A stretch of 64,000 bases of DNA from Isoetes taiwanensis. Taxonomy: Eukaryota > Streptophyta > Lycopodiopsida > Isoetales > Isoetaceae. The notes under the pieces were generated by a model, which had not been told where the DNA came from, did not search any database, and saw only the letters and a program-made list of their open reading frames with translations. Numbering within the stretch: position 1 is the first letter of the stretch; each line of letters begins with the position of its first letter. The DNA lies in the NCBI GenBank assembly GCA_021234155.1, contig JAJEKV010000002.1:42397203-42461202 (forward strand). The letters run 5' to 3'. A program made the translations under genes and the position numbers. Below are positions 46,681-58,319 of this stretch, one piece after another.

Positions 46681-47544
46681 TGGTCGGATCTGGATTAGCC
46701 GTTTATGGCGTGCCTGGTAAGTAACTGCTGATTCCTATTGTAGTGCTGTCTTCCTGAGTTAGCAGTTTTGCTCTTTTTTGCAGTGCCAAAGCCCCTTGGA
46801 AATGATGAAATCTTAGCTTTACTTGACGATTTCTGTGACAAGAAACGCCCCTCCCTCAAAATGCTACCACACGATGAGAAGGATTACAAGGTCAAGTTTC
46901 CTTCTTCACAGGGAAATATCTGTTCTGTTGGTGGTCAACCGTGCTTGTTGTGGGAAGGTGTAGGCAGTGGCCTTGTGGAAGTGGATCCCAGATTTATGGC
47001 AAGGCTCCATGAGCAGGCATTGACAGTGGTTTTAGCCCCAAGTGGATCAGGGAAAACAAGGACGCTGATTGAGTTAGCGAGTGAAAGGTTCTCTCTCTTC
47101 CTTACTGGTGATCGTCCACAGAACGGATTTGGGGGTGGTTCTAGGGATTTGCAGGAATTGGCAAGGACTGTAGTACGTCTCTATTCAGGACAGACTGATT
47201 TGATTGACAAAGGTGATGCTGGGGTGGGTTGTTGTGTGAATGCGTTGGTGCTAGAAAGGCTGTGTATTTTGAGGCTACTCAAAGAGTTGAAGCCAGATCT
47301 TTCTCCAAGAGATTGGGCCTTCTTCCAGCTAGAATATCCTGCTGTCCAAGACGTATTCAAAGAGCTTGCACAATCCCTGCTGTGCATTATTCATGACATA
47401 AGCCAGTGTCCGCATTATAACAGTGCATTTGGGTCTCTCATTTGGGATTTTATACAGAAGGTGGATTGGAGGCATGGTTTGGTAGTCTTAGATAAAGCTC
47501 AGGAGTTATTGAAAGTTATGACTCGTCGCTTATCATTGGCATGA
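46681..47544 (+). CDS. P-loop NTPase protein, at least two exons
   Basis: An exon 46681-46711 between TGTGCAG and GTAAGT reads VVGSGLAVYGVP and splices in frame to 46784-47544 (after TTTTTTGCAG), giving VPKPLGNDEILALLDDFCDK onward. At about residue 100 is a Walker A motif, LAPSGSGKTRTLIELA, followed by FSLFLTGDRP and a helical region. Near the end is HGLVVLDKAQELL, a Walker B-like strand. The protein should bind and hydrolyse ATP or GTP. The order of motifs, with GSGKTRT followed by a short aromatic strand, reminds me of the NTPase module of Crinkler/RHS-type proteins, but this is an untested impression. Upstream exons were not resolved, and the C-terminus is shorter than a whole protein of that type would need. 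It lies inside the CACTA element, so it may be captured cargo. Confidence 0.55.
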
Positions 47545-47803
47545 CTGTGCATGCTTAGTCATTGTACCCACTATATCTAACACAATTCAGAGATTGAGTA
47601 GAATTCAAATTAAAGTTGTAGAACACATTCGCATGTCTCTTTTCATCAGTTCATTGGCTCCAACTGTAGTACTTATAGTTTGCCTAGCCTTGTTGCACTT
47701 CTAGGACATTATTGCATCTAAACAAACAAGGTTACTTACAAGACCATTTCATTTAAATTCTTGCACATCAGTAAGTTATCCTTCTAGATCATCAGGGTAG
47801 GGA

Positions 47804-47837
47804 AGGGATATAACTCAGCGGTAGAGTGTCAACTTGA
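47804..47837 (+). repeat. tRNA-like 5' half resembling plastid trnV-GAC
   Basis: AGGGATATAACTCAGCGGTA and the following 14 bases match, as I remember it, the first half of chloroplast trnV-GAC nearly base for base, through the D-arm into the anticodon stem. The second half, including the T-arm, does not follow. It could be a short plastid-derived insertion or the head of a SINE. It is not a working tRNA gene. Confidence 0.4.
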
Positions 47838-48088
47838 GGATGGCATCTTTACCATGTTGGACCTAGTTGCATGCATGCAAGTGCTATAGAGGATGTATAT
47901 ATCATTTTGGTGAGAGACTCGTCTAAAGGGGGAAAACCGGCCGATAAATAGACAATTGTTGTGAGAAGACACCGACGAGGAGGAAGGAACCCAAATAAGA
48001 TATAAATAGACTCGTCTCTCCCCAAAATGGCGATCCGACGGTGTCGAATCGCATGCATCAAATTCAATATCTCTTAGCTAGCTAAGAA

Positions 48089-49226
48089 GTGGATAAGCAA
48101 ATGTTGTTCTACAGACTCCCCTCCTCTGTCTCTGAAGTTTCGGTGGGTGGCCATCTTCAAGCTCTTATTCGTCATTATCTTCCTGTTCCTGTGTCCCCTT
48201 CCATTTCTCATGCCTCCACTCAGCAATCTCTACATTCACTTCCTCAAAACCAACAGGCTGCACCTTCACGCCAACCTTCTCCTGCTCCTGTTCAACAAAA
48301 CCACACGCATGTCACTGTTTCCTCTTCCTCCTCTGAAGCCACGCCCTCCACTTCTCGTCATGTCTCTCAGACGTCCCAAACACGGCCACAACAGGGCCCT
48401 CCACCTCCACATCCTCGCCAGCTCCTGTATGTATCAATATCAGCAGGATGTTCAAGCTGCTGCTCTCAAGTTGCAAGAATCACAGGAAGCTCTCATGAAT
48501 GGGGTTCAAGCGTCCCTGGAGGCCTCAGATACGCTTCACCGCGACCTTCAAGCTGCTATCACGCAAGTTCACACTCTGGAGACACAGCTTCAAGAAAAGC
48601 ACGAGGTCTTTTTACGAGCCCGTGAGGATCTCAAGACTGCCCACGATCAGAACAGCCTACTTGCTGATCAGCAGGCTCAGTTACAAACCACCATTCAGGA
48701 ATTATTGGAGCAGAACAAGACAAAGGACGCCCTCTTGGGTGACAAGGAGAAAGACATTGCTAAGCTTGACACCTTGTATGCAGAGCTTTCTCAGACTTAC
48801 CACACTCAAGTTCATGATCTGACTGAGCGTGATACTCGCCTCACCTCCTTGGAGGCTCAGCTTTCCACGCTGACCATTCAATTGACGTCTCTCCAGGCTC
48901 AGCTTATGGAGGCTCAGAAACAGAAAATTGTTGATGACGCCGAGATTGCCACGCTGCGCCTCAATACTCCCGGGCAATCCTCTTCACAGGCCATGCTTCC
49001 TCAGAAACGGGTCCGTGATCAGTCACGTCTTCTGTTAGAAAAGGCCAACCGGATCCGCGATCTTGAAAATCAGCTCCAGCAAGCTGTCCAATCTATTGAA
49101 GAGGCCCAAACCAAACAGGAAGGCTACTTTAATCTTGGTATCCACACGTCTGTGGATTTTGCTATTCCTTCCAGTTACCTGGATTATGTGGTTGCCCGAC
49201 GTTGTCTCCAACTCATTGGACTATGA
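48089..49226 (+). pseudogene. Coiled-coil protein gene or relic within CACTA
   Basis: A Ser/Pro/Gln-rich N-terminal part (frame from 48089: QQSLHSLPQNQQAAPSRQPS) is followed, in another frame from about 48430, by a long uninterrupted coiled coil: YQQDVQAAALKLQESQEALM, QVHTLETQLQEKHEVFLRAR, LTSLEAQLSTLTIQLTSLQA, RIRDLENQLQQAVQSIEEAQ, ending VARRCLQLIGL. The change of frame near 48430 means an intron was missed or a frameshift is present. No catalytic domain is visible. Similar coil text occurs at 42089-42325. Its stop is 11 bases upstream of the Copia target-site duplication, so the Copia element landed immediately downstream of this frame. Confidence 0.5.
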
Positions 49227-49241
49227 GGTTACCCTTAATGT

Positions 49242-49822
49242 TGTTGGATTAGTGATCATCACATGCTTGAACAGGTTATAGTTTGCCTGGCAGAGACTTA
49301 TGCTCAGTTACAGTTGCAAATAAGGAGAACTAGGTCTATGAAAATGGCCTATTGCAAAGACCTTAACCATTGAAATATTGGAGTTATTCGCTTAATGGTA
49401 AAGTTAATGGTTAAATGTCATGTTAATGTATCGAACCGATTATGGTAAAGGTTATTCGGTTCAATAATAAGTAGACAAATAGCAACATGAAGATGGAAAT
49501 ATGCTGAGAACAAGGATGCTGGGACACGATGCCCATAAAGGCCGGATCGGTGCCTGCTTGGCCGGATCTGGCCCTATAAAGAGCTGTAAGATGGATGTAA
49601 ATAATTTAACCTGCAGAACGATGCTTTTGTAAATGGTTTTGAGCCTTAGTCGAGTTCAGATTTGCAGACAATGGTTTTGACCTATGTATTAATAGGTTAT
49701 GGTATTTTCAATGGTTTCTTAAAGATCATTTGAATATACAAGTGGTTTATTCTAACGCTTTGATGTATGCTTGCACTAATGTTCATGAAGAATAATTGCT
49801 TAAGCAATATTTGAATCCTTCA
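49242..49822 (+). repeat. Copia 5' LTR
   Basis: 581 bases, TG...CA ends, followed two bases later by the primer-binding site. A TATA-like CCCTATAAAGAGC lies near 49570. It matches the 3' LTR except for scattered substitutions and a 3' LTR-only expansion of GGTTAAT. Confidence 0.92.
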
Positions 49823-52800
49823 TTTGGTATCAGAGCTAGGAAAATGGCTACAAGATTTGGTGCAGGTCTGTTAAGTGCAGTTGAAGTTTACAATGGGGGG
49901 TCAGGCTTTCAAGTCTGGAAGGATCAAATTCAACATATCTTAGATGTTGAAAATTTATGGGAACTAGTTGATCCTAATAATGTTGATGTGACTGCTACTA
50001 GTGCAGGTGCAAGTACCAGTAATGTGGCAGCAAATGTTGCTGTAACAGAAGAAGGGGATGCAACATCTTTGACACCTGGAAGCAGACCTATTGCAGAATT
50101 AGTGAGTGCTCAAGGAAGTATGGCATCAGCTAGTACACTGTCTACAAAACTGAAGGAGGCAAGAGGAATCATTACTAGCAAAGTAGGTCCAACAATTCTC
50201 TTGAAATTGAGAGGTATGTCCCCTAGGCAGATGTGGTCTTACATGTTGAAACATTATGAGAATAAGACTTCTTCACAAATCGATATATTAGAAAAGGAGT
50301 TAAGAAGCTTGAAATATAATGAGGAAGAAGATGTGTCAAGCTTTTTCAATAGGTTTGACAATATTGGAGAATGCTCAACTTTCTGTCTTGATCAGGAATG
50401 TTGCAAAAACAAGAGATGAAGCAGAGAACATGCTAAGAACTGAAATTGAGCAGAATAAAATGACTAAAGAAGAAGAGAAAACTTTTGAAATGTTGTATGC
50501 TGGGAAGAAGAAAGAAACTCAAAAGAAAAAGACTGTTTGCTATAATTGCTTTGAAAGTGGTCATATAAAACCTAACTGCCTTAAGCTTGCAAATGAGTTT
50601 AGTTGTCACAACTGCAAAGGAATAGGACATATTGCAGCTAAATGTCCCAGCCCAAAAGACATTCAGTTCAAAGAATATGGTAGAGGTAGGGGCAGGGGAT
50701 GAGACTTCAGAGGAAGAGCAAACTATTTCAGAAAAAGAGGAGGTGTTGCAGGCCTACATATAGCTCAAGAGAGCTCTGAGACAAAGAGTAAAGAAGACTC
50801 TACTGATGATGATGAGGTAAATTGTATTTGTTATCAAATTCTGATACAAGGCCTAATCTCAAACATTCTATGATTGTAGTTGATAGTGGAGCTGAGAGAT
50901 CAGTAGTATGATCCTCAGACATGCTTAAAGATAATTCTACTGCTCATGCCAAACATGTTCAAGTTGGAAATGGAGAATTTCAATCAATAAAAGGATGTGG
51001 AATGTTGCAGTTGCTGGATCTTGAGGGTAAAGTTGTGAATATTGAAGATGTTTTGTGTGTTCCTACTCTAATTAAAAACCTGATCTCAGTTTGTCAGTTG
51101 GTTGATCTAGGTTACAAAATTACCTTTGAGAAGAATCATTGTAATATCTTTTTGGATAATAAATTAAAGTTTTTAGCAAATCGAGTAGGGAACTTGTTTC
51201 AAATGGAAAACTGTCTTGTTGATGGGATAAATATGATGATGTTTTCTGATACAAAATTATGGCATAATAGACTTGCACATACACATCATAACAATATCAA
51301 GTTCATGGCAAAAAAGGGCTTTATAGATTGCAATATTCAAGAAGAAGAAAATAGCATTTGTGAAGGTTGTATGAAAGGTAAAATCAGCAGGCTGCCATTT
51401 CTGAAAGCAAAGAAAAGAGCTGAACATGTATTGGAATTAGTCCATACGGACTTGTGTGGGCCATTAAATGTCAAAGGGAGAATTGGAAAAAGATATTTTA
51501 TATCTTTTATAGATGATTATAGCAGAAAATGTAAGGGATATTGCCTCATGAGGAAATCCCAAGCTCTTGATGCCTTGAAGCTTTATGTAAATGAAATGGA
51601 GAGACAAACAGGGAACAAACTCAAATGCCTAAGATCAGATCGAGGAGGAGAGTACCTATCACGTCAATTCAAAACATTATGTGATTCAAAAGGGATTAGA
51701 AGATAATTGACTTGCAGGTTTACACCCCAACAAAATGGAGTAGCAGAAAGAAAAAATCGAACCCTGCTTGATGCAGTAAGATCAATGCTAAAATTCTCTG
51801 GTCTACCAAACTATTTATGGGAAGAAGCTTTCAAAGCAGCAATCTACATTCAAAACAAGCTGCAAGCCTAAAAGGTAACATTCCTGAACTAGTTTGGTCA
51901 AATAAAATTGGTGTAGATTATAGCATGTTTAAATCATATGGATGTTTAGGCTATATTCACATACCAGATGAGATAAGGAAAAAGCTTGATGATAAAGCAG
52001 AGGTTGGATATCTCGTAGGGTATGATGAACAAAGCAAAGCCTATAGAATGTTTGTTCCGAATCTAAACAAAATAGTCTTGAGCAGAGACATCATCTTTGA
52101 TGAGCAAACCTTTTATAAGGATAGAGAGAAGTTAAAATTAGCTAAGCCATCAAAAGAGACTGAAAAACATGTAAAGTTTGCACCCAGCACTAATGATGAT
52201 GATGACAACAATGATCAGGATATGGCAGATAATAATGCACTTGTAGATGATGATCAGAAACCTGAAAACAGAGAGATAGAACATTCAGATGTTAGTAACA
52301 GTGAAAACATACAGAAAGACAATGTAAGATGAAGGAAAACACAAGTAGAAAAATTTAAAGAAGATATGGTTGTAGACACTCAAGAATATGGAAGACATAC
52401 TAGTGGTCGAAGTAGACGAATAGAGAAAATTGCTGAACCTTTTGACACAGAGCAAGTATTAGCAATTCTTGAAGATCATGTTGTTCCTAAGACATATGAG
52501 GAAGCATTGGAAAGCCCTGATAGGGAGAAGTGGATTAAAGCCATGGCTGAAAAAATGAAGTCATTTGCAGACACTGAAACCTTTGATGTAGTAAAAAAAA
52601 CCAGAGGGTACCAATATTGTTGGGAACAAATGGATATTTAAAATAAAAACTGAAATTGATGGAAATAAGAGATTCAAGGCAAGACTGGTAGCACAGGGTT
52701 TTTTCACAGAAAAAGGGAAAAGATTATAATGAAATATTCTCTCCAGTAGTGAAATTAACAAGTCTAAAAATATTATTAGCAGTTGCAAATGCATGGAATC

Positions 52801-53358
52801 TTGATATACATCATATGGATGTGAAAACAGCATTTTTAAATGCTAAATTGAAAGAAGACATATACATGAAACAAGCCCCAGGCTATGAACAAGATGATGA
52901 CTGCGGAGGAGATTTAAGCACACGAAAATCAACCTCTGGATATGTAATATATCTAGGAGGAGGAGTTGTATCTTGGAGAAGCAAAAAACAAAATGCAGTA
53001 GCAATGTCATCAGCAGAGGCTGAGTATGTTGCAAGTTCTCTAGCTGCAAAAGAAATAATATGGCTGAGAAGATTAATAGAAGAAATTGGATTCATGCAAA
53101 TTGAGCCTACCTGCATTATGAGTGACAGCACAAGTTGTATTGCAATTGTTAAAAATCCAGTTCAGCATGAGAGGACAAAGCATATTGAGTTAAGCATTCA
53201 TTTTATTAGAGATCTAGCAGAAAAGGGTTATATCCAGATGAAGTACATAAACACAGGTTTACAAGTTGCAGACATATTTACCAAGCCTTTGACTGAAACA
53301 AAATTTACAGAATTTAGAAATGCTTTAAGTGTTTTTCAATCACGTGAGGAAGGAGGAG

Positions 53359-56300
53359 TGTTGGATTAGTGATCATCACATGCTTGAACAGGTTATAGTT
53401 TGCCTGGCAGAGACTTATGCTCAGTTACAGTTGCAAGATAAGGAGAATAGAATAGAATAGAATATGATTTTATCGTCCACGGAGACCAACTGGCCTATGG
53501 GACCCCAAGTACAAAGAGAGAGCAGCAGGCGTATTACTACCAGGATTAAAAAACCGCCCCGAAGGGTTTTCGGGGGAAAAACCTTAGTAGCACTAAGGAT
53601 GCTGACATACTTCACAGTTATATACATAATCACAAGTACAGCTGAGGTTAATGTCGGACAGGGGGGCATAACTGAGTCCGCATATCCATTATCTCTCGGA
53701 GGTACGATCCCAACAAGCCTACAGAGGTTGTGCTCAGTAGCTCATGCAGGGCCTGATGGGGCACAACTAACCGAGCATACCGAGCCCGGATATGCTCAGA
53801 CACGGACAGCCCGGAGGGCGTGACTTTCATCCTCAATGGCCTGTTGACATCAGCGACGGACTCTGTCCTCACGCTGCGGCTCGAATCCATCTCCCCTGTC
53901 TCAACGCGGAGGTGGTGTGCACTGTCTTGAATGGAAGCAATCACCTGTGCTTTTTCATGGGTAGATGGGGTGCTTGGCAGTAGTGGTGTGGGCCCCTCGT
54001 GAGCATGGGATTAACTCTTGTCGATAATTTGCCACCTTGACATGTGACGGGGCCCTAAGATCCCAAAGCTTGGCCATGAAGCAAGCATCCAAGTATTGCT
54101 TCAAAGGCGTAGCGTTCCTTCCTTCATGTATGCACCGGTCCATATCTATGTGCTCGCACATTCCATCGCGAGAACCATTGGGCTTGCTTGTCTTTCAAAG
54201 AGGCTTTGAGTCGTTATGGGCCCATCGCCCACGCCAAAGCAAGGTTGGGCAGCCGGGCTTCATCCATAGCCACCACCTTCCGGAAGTAAATAATGTGACG
54301 TTCAGCAAAGACCCTCAGTAATGGAAGGAAGCCTTTGTCTCTCTGGAGCAAGATCGATATGGGACCGTGGATTTCACTCGATTGCACGGGCCAAGAAGGC
54401 CTTACGTACTGCTCTAGATCGTTCCAAGTGGTGAGGGATATCACCGCCCCCCACACTTCGCCCCATAGAGGAGGACGGTTCAACCAAGGCCTCGAACAAG
54501 TGTGCTGGTGACCCCATGCATCTGGCTACGCCTTGGATTTGTTGTTTTGCATTGCATACGAGGGCTTTCCACCTGCAGGTGACGTAGAACCGATGGATGC
54601 ATCGGTGTATGGTAGTAGAAAACTCAATGCCCAAATACTTCTCATGAGCCACCTCTACTACCTGCGCCCGCTAAGTGAATGAGGGAAGGCGTGGGTGCCG
54701 GGATGATGGGACCAGCAGAACACCCTCGTCTTGGCCAAGTTAACTCTCATGCGGTGAATTGGCGGAAAGTGTCCAAAGCATCCAAGGTGGCGTTGCATGT
54801 CCTCACAGGGGTATATGCGGCAGGTCAACATCATCGGCATATATGAGTTGCGGATTATGTGGTGCATCAAGCTGGCGCCTCCTCCCGGTGCTCGCCTAGC
54901 CATTCTTCTAGCCGGTCAATGTACAAGCCGAAGAGAGCGTCGGGGATAGAGGGCAGCCTGGCGCACCCCAATGCTACTAACAACGGGCTCCCCGGCGGTG
55001 TGAGACGGCCAGGAGCAAGCCTCGTATAGGGTCGTGATATAGCATTCACGCAAGTCGAGGGGTCCCCAATTTGTCTCAATCTGGGTCCCACAACTTATCG
55101 AGGCAGCGTGTCAAAAGCGCTGCGAAATCCACAAAGCAACAAATCATGTGTTATGGCGTTGATTAGGCTATCCTCTATGAGTGTTCGCAGAGTGAAGATA
55201 TGGTCAATAGTAGAATGTCTGGGGTGGAACCGCACACTGCGTGAGCCAGCACTTCTCCATCCTCGCCCCAAAGTGTCGGTCGCTGCTCAAGAATCCGGCA
55301 AGCAACTTGGCAAAGACGAAGCCCGACCATAATGGTAATGCGATAGTTGGTCGGGTGGGGGTCCCCGCTTTGTATATGGGCACAACTCTACCGGTAGTCA
55401 AGTGGGGAAGCCTTCTTGCAATGCCCCGTTGAAGAGTCTTTGTGAGACCGACACCATTGGGGCCCCGCCCACTTGAGAAGCTCTGCACGCATACCATCCA
55501 AATCTGCCGCCTTCCGATTAGCGGCGTTGTGTGCCCATTATGACATCCCTTCAAGAATGACCGATAGGCTAGGCACTGTCTGCAGAGGGTACTGGTGTGC
55601 GGCTTCCCATTGGGTCATACAACCGGCCGCAAGTATCTCACCCATTGTTCCGGTAATATTTCCCTGTGGGTCGTGCAGGGTTTACTCAAGACCTTTCTCG
55701 AAGGCCCTAGGGTGGCGGTCTAGTAGACCAAACATCTCATTCTTTGGTGCTCATAAAGGTACCCGGCTTTCTTGGTCTTGAGGAAGGAGCGGTATTGACG
55801 GACGGCTCAGGGCGAATGGTGGGGTCCAAAGACTTGGCGGAGCCATCGTTTCAGCTCCCGGCATTCGATCATCGAACCCGGTGATTGCGGGGAAGGTGGT
55901 TGCGACCCCGTGGATCGTCGAGAGCGGCCTCTCCCAAAGCATCCGTCCCCTACCCTCGGCGAGCCGGGTTCACCGGGCCGGGCGTCACGTTGAAGTGTGG
56001 GGAGGCTGCGGCACTCCGGCAGCTCATGCTCAAGCATCCTCGCGATAGACCGCCAAGATGATCATAGTCCAGACGCAACCGTGGTACATGGGGTGTTGGG
56101 GCAATGGGTGCTCGGTTGGCCTGCCAATCTATCTGCAAGAACAGGGGCTGATGGTCGGAGTCTACTTCCTCGTCCCGGCCACCTGTCCCGACCCTGAAGC
56201 GAGTGATCAAGTGTAGGCATTGCTTGTCTGCTAGCACGTAATACTAGGTCTATGAAAATGACCTATTGCAAAGACCTTAACCATTGAAATATTGGAGTTA

Positions 56301-56749
56301 TTTGCTTAATGGTAAAGTTAATGGTTAATGGTTAATGGTTAAATGTCATGTTAATGTATCGAACCGATTATGGTAAAGGTTATTCGGTTTAATAATAAGC
56401 AGACAAATAGCACATGAAGATGGAAATATGCTGAGAACAAGAATGCTGGGACACGATGCCCATAGAGGCCGGATCGGTGCCTGCTTGGCCGGATCTGGCC
56501 CTATAAAGAACTGTAAGATGGATGTAAATAATTTAACCTGCAGAACGATGCTTTTGTAAATGGTTTTGAGCCTTAGTCGACTTCAGATTTGCAGACAGTG
56601 GTTTTGACCTATGTATTAATAGGTTATGGTATTTTCAATGGTTTCTTAAAGATCATTTGAATATACAAGTGGTTTATTCTAACGCTTTGATGTATGCTTG
56701 CACTAATGTTCATGAAGAATAATTGCTTAAGCAATATTTGAATCCTTCA
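53359..56749 (+). repeat. Copia 3' LTR, split by LINE insertion
   Basis: The LTR parts are 53359-53447 and 56244-56749. Together they match the 5' LTR. The interruption is the GC-rich LINE. The right part carries the triplicated GTTAATG word. Confidence 0.92.
53448..56243 (-). mobile_element. GC-rich non-L1 LINE with (TTCTA)n tail, inside Copia LTR
   Basis: On the minus strand, from 56240: the endonuclease end (VDSDHQPLFLQIDW), RT pieces (RRLPHLTTGRVVPIYKAGTP and FVFAKLLAGFLSS near 55400-55270, DALFGLYIDRLEEWL near 54950, RVNLAKTRVFCW near 54740), a KYLGIEFS part near 54640, a GEVWGAVI word near 54460, and an arginine-rich C-terminal part to about 53650. The 3' end has TTCTA repeated about three times instead of poly(A). 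Many frame changes and stops show it is inactive, and it is 5'-truncated in the endonuclease. GC content is visibly higher than in the neighbours. It is later than the Copia insertion, since it interrupts the LTR. No clear target-site duplication was found. Confidence 0.8.
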
Positions 56750-56754
56750 AATGT

Positions 56755-57425
56755 TTTTTGATGTTAGTTCATGTTGATTCTAGCTTTCTAAGTGATAATT
56801 CACCTTCTAATATGACCGAAATGTTGCTCTTTAAAAGTATAGTTGTTCAATTAATTCAATATAGTTGTTCGTTGTGATTAATCTAAAGATAGTGAAGTCC
56901 AAGTAGTAGATTTGAATAAAATGAATGCTCCATTTAAGAAATTTTATAGAGTACCATATATTTGAGCCTCGGGTGACTTGCAAATAAGATAGAAACTCTA
57001 TAACCTTATCCAAAATTAATACAATAAACTAGAAAACATGACGACATTGAAAATGAACCTAGGCCTATAACCATAGAGTGTAAAGGTGGGCCTCATGGAA
57101 TTCATTGGCCATAACATGCATTTTTCATCCCCCAATATGCATATTTATGAATATCCTTTAGCAAGTGGCAAGCAAGTGAGATGGGAGCAAATTTAGTTAC
57201 TAAGAGGGTTAGCTCGAAGAAAGTGTATTCCGTAAGATTATCCAAATACTACTTAGCTTGAAGAAAGTACATTCCTTTGGATTAGCTTATATACTCTTCC
57301 TTTATACTTTCACTAATTGGAATCACAATACTTTGAAAACCATAAACCCCGCCCATCCAGCCAATTTGCTTATTTGAAAACAAGTAAGAAAGAAGACAAA
57401 AGCAACATCATGCTATGTTCGGCAA
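56755..57425 (+). other. CACTA interior between Copia and transposase remnant
   Basis: AT-rich, no open frame of note. It probably represents decayed CACTA coding or intron sequence. Confidence 0.4.
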
Positions 57426-57821
57426 ATGGCTAGGCCTGAGGGGTCCATGGCTGAGGGTCATTTGCGTCATGAAATATTGTTCTTTCTAAACAAAGCCACA
57501 CTTTCAATACATAAAGATGCACTAAAGGTTTGGAATGACGAGAAGGATAATGAAGTAGCAGAAGAGGTCTTACAAGGTCATGGAGTGCAGTGCAAATTGA
57601 ACGAGGAAATGTTTGAAGAAATAAACAAGTTTGTAATACGTAATACTGAAAGTCTTGATATGTGGAGGGAGAGGTATAAACGTGCTAAAGAAGAAAGAGA
57701 GGCGGCTAGAAGAGAATTTGCGCATAATAGTATACATCATATGACTCATGATTGGTTGCTTGAAGCAATGGAATATGCACGAGATAATGGAGAGGATGCT
57801 CTAAAGGTAGCATCCTTCTAA
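57426..57821 (+). pseudogene. CACTA transposase fragment, DUF4218 end
   Basis: The frame opens MARPEGSMAEGHLRHEILFF. The PEGS-x-AEG word is the typical end of the DUF4218 part of CACTA TNPD-type transposases. The rest is charged and helical (WRERYKRAKEEREAARREF). The catalytic domain that should precede it is missing. It lies 84 bases before the DUF4216 frame. Confidence 0.65.
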
Positions 57822-57904
57822 AATGCAGACTCGCTTTCACAATTCAATGTGGATTTATGGAAACCATCTTCGAATTTTAGAGGTCGACAAAGGTCGTCTG
57901 ACGA

Positions 57905-58312
57905 ATGATTGTGGAATCACTTCTCAATTTGAACAAAAAAGTCAACCTAGTCAACGTGATTGGCATTACGTGTGATCTTGACTATGTTGGGCAAATTACT
58001 AATATTGTTGATGTTGATTTCCCTTCATTCCATGTAACCATCTTGAAAGCAAAGTGGTTCAAGGTTGTTTATAGAGGCAGAAATCAGACCATAAGGTCAC
58101 ATCCTTCGGGTTTCTACCAGATTGATTCAACACAGGTTCTTGGAGAATTGAATGAGCCATTTGTTTATCCTAAACAAGTAGAACATGTTTTCTTTTTTGA
58201 AAACCCTATTAACCCGACGTGGTGGATTGTAGTTCATGTTGTACCAAGGCACATACGTCTCATTGATACTACTATATTAGAGCCTAACAATGATTATCAA
58301 GAAGATGATTGA
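57905..58312 (+). pseudogene. CACTA transposase fragment, DUF4216
   Basis: The frame reads NVIGITCDLDYVGQITNIVD, VTILKAKWFKVVYRGRNQ, LNEPFVYPKQVEHVFFFENP and WWIVVHVVPRHIRL. The order tyrosine-rich strand, K-x-x-WF, PF-x-x-x-x-QVEHVFF, P-x-x-x-WWIVV, PR is that of DUF4216 (PF13952), the C-terminal domain of plant CACTA transposases. It ends acidic at 58312, about 740 bases from the right terminus, as expected for these elements. Confidence 0.8.
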
Positions 58313-58319
58313 TATAATA

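Larger units (their letters stand above)
49242..56749 (+). mobile_element. Ty1/Copia retrotransposon with both LTRs (fossil)
   Basis: LTRs 49242-49822 and 53359-56749 (the latter holding a LINE) begin TGTTGG and end CTTCA. The target-site duplication AATGT flanks the element at 49237-49241 and 56750-56754. A primer-binding site TGGTATCAGAGCT begins at 49825 and a purine-rich tract GAGGAAGGAGGAG precedes the 3' LTR. Internal parts in Copia order: gag with a CCHC knuckle (CYNCFESGHIKPNC), protease region, GAG-pre-integrase and integrase (LELVHTDLCGPLN, IDDYSRKCKGYC), part of RT (MDVKTAFLNAKLKEDI), and RNase H (AMSSAEAEYVASSLAAKEII). The internal region is shorter than usual for the family and has several breaks, so the element is not intact. 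By eye the two LTRs differ at roughly ten to a dozen sites in about 500 bases, suggesting a fairly recent insertion. Confidence 0.93.
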
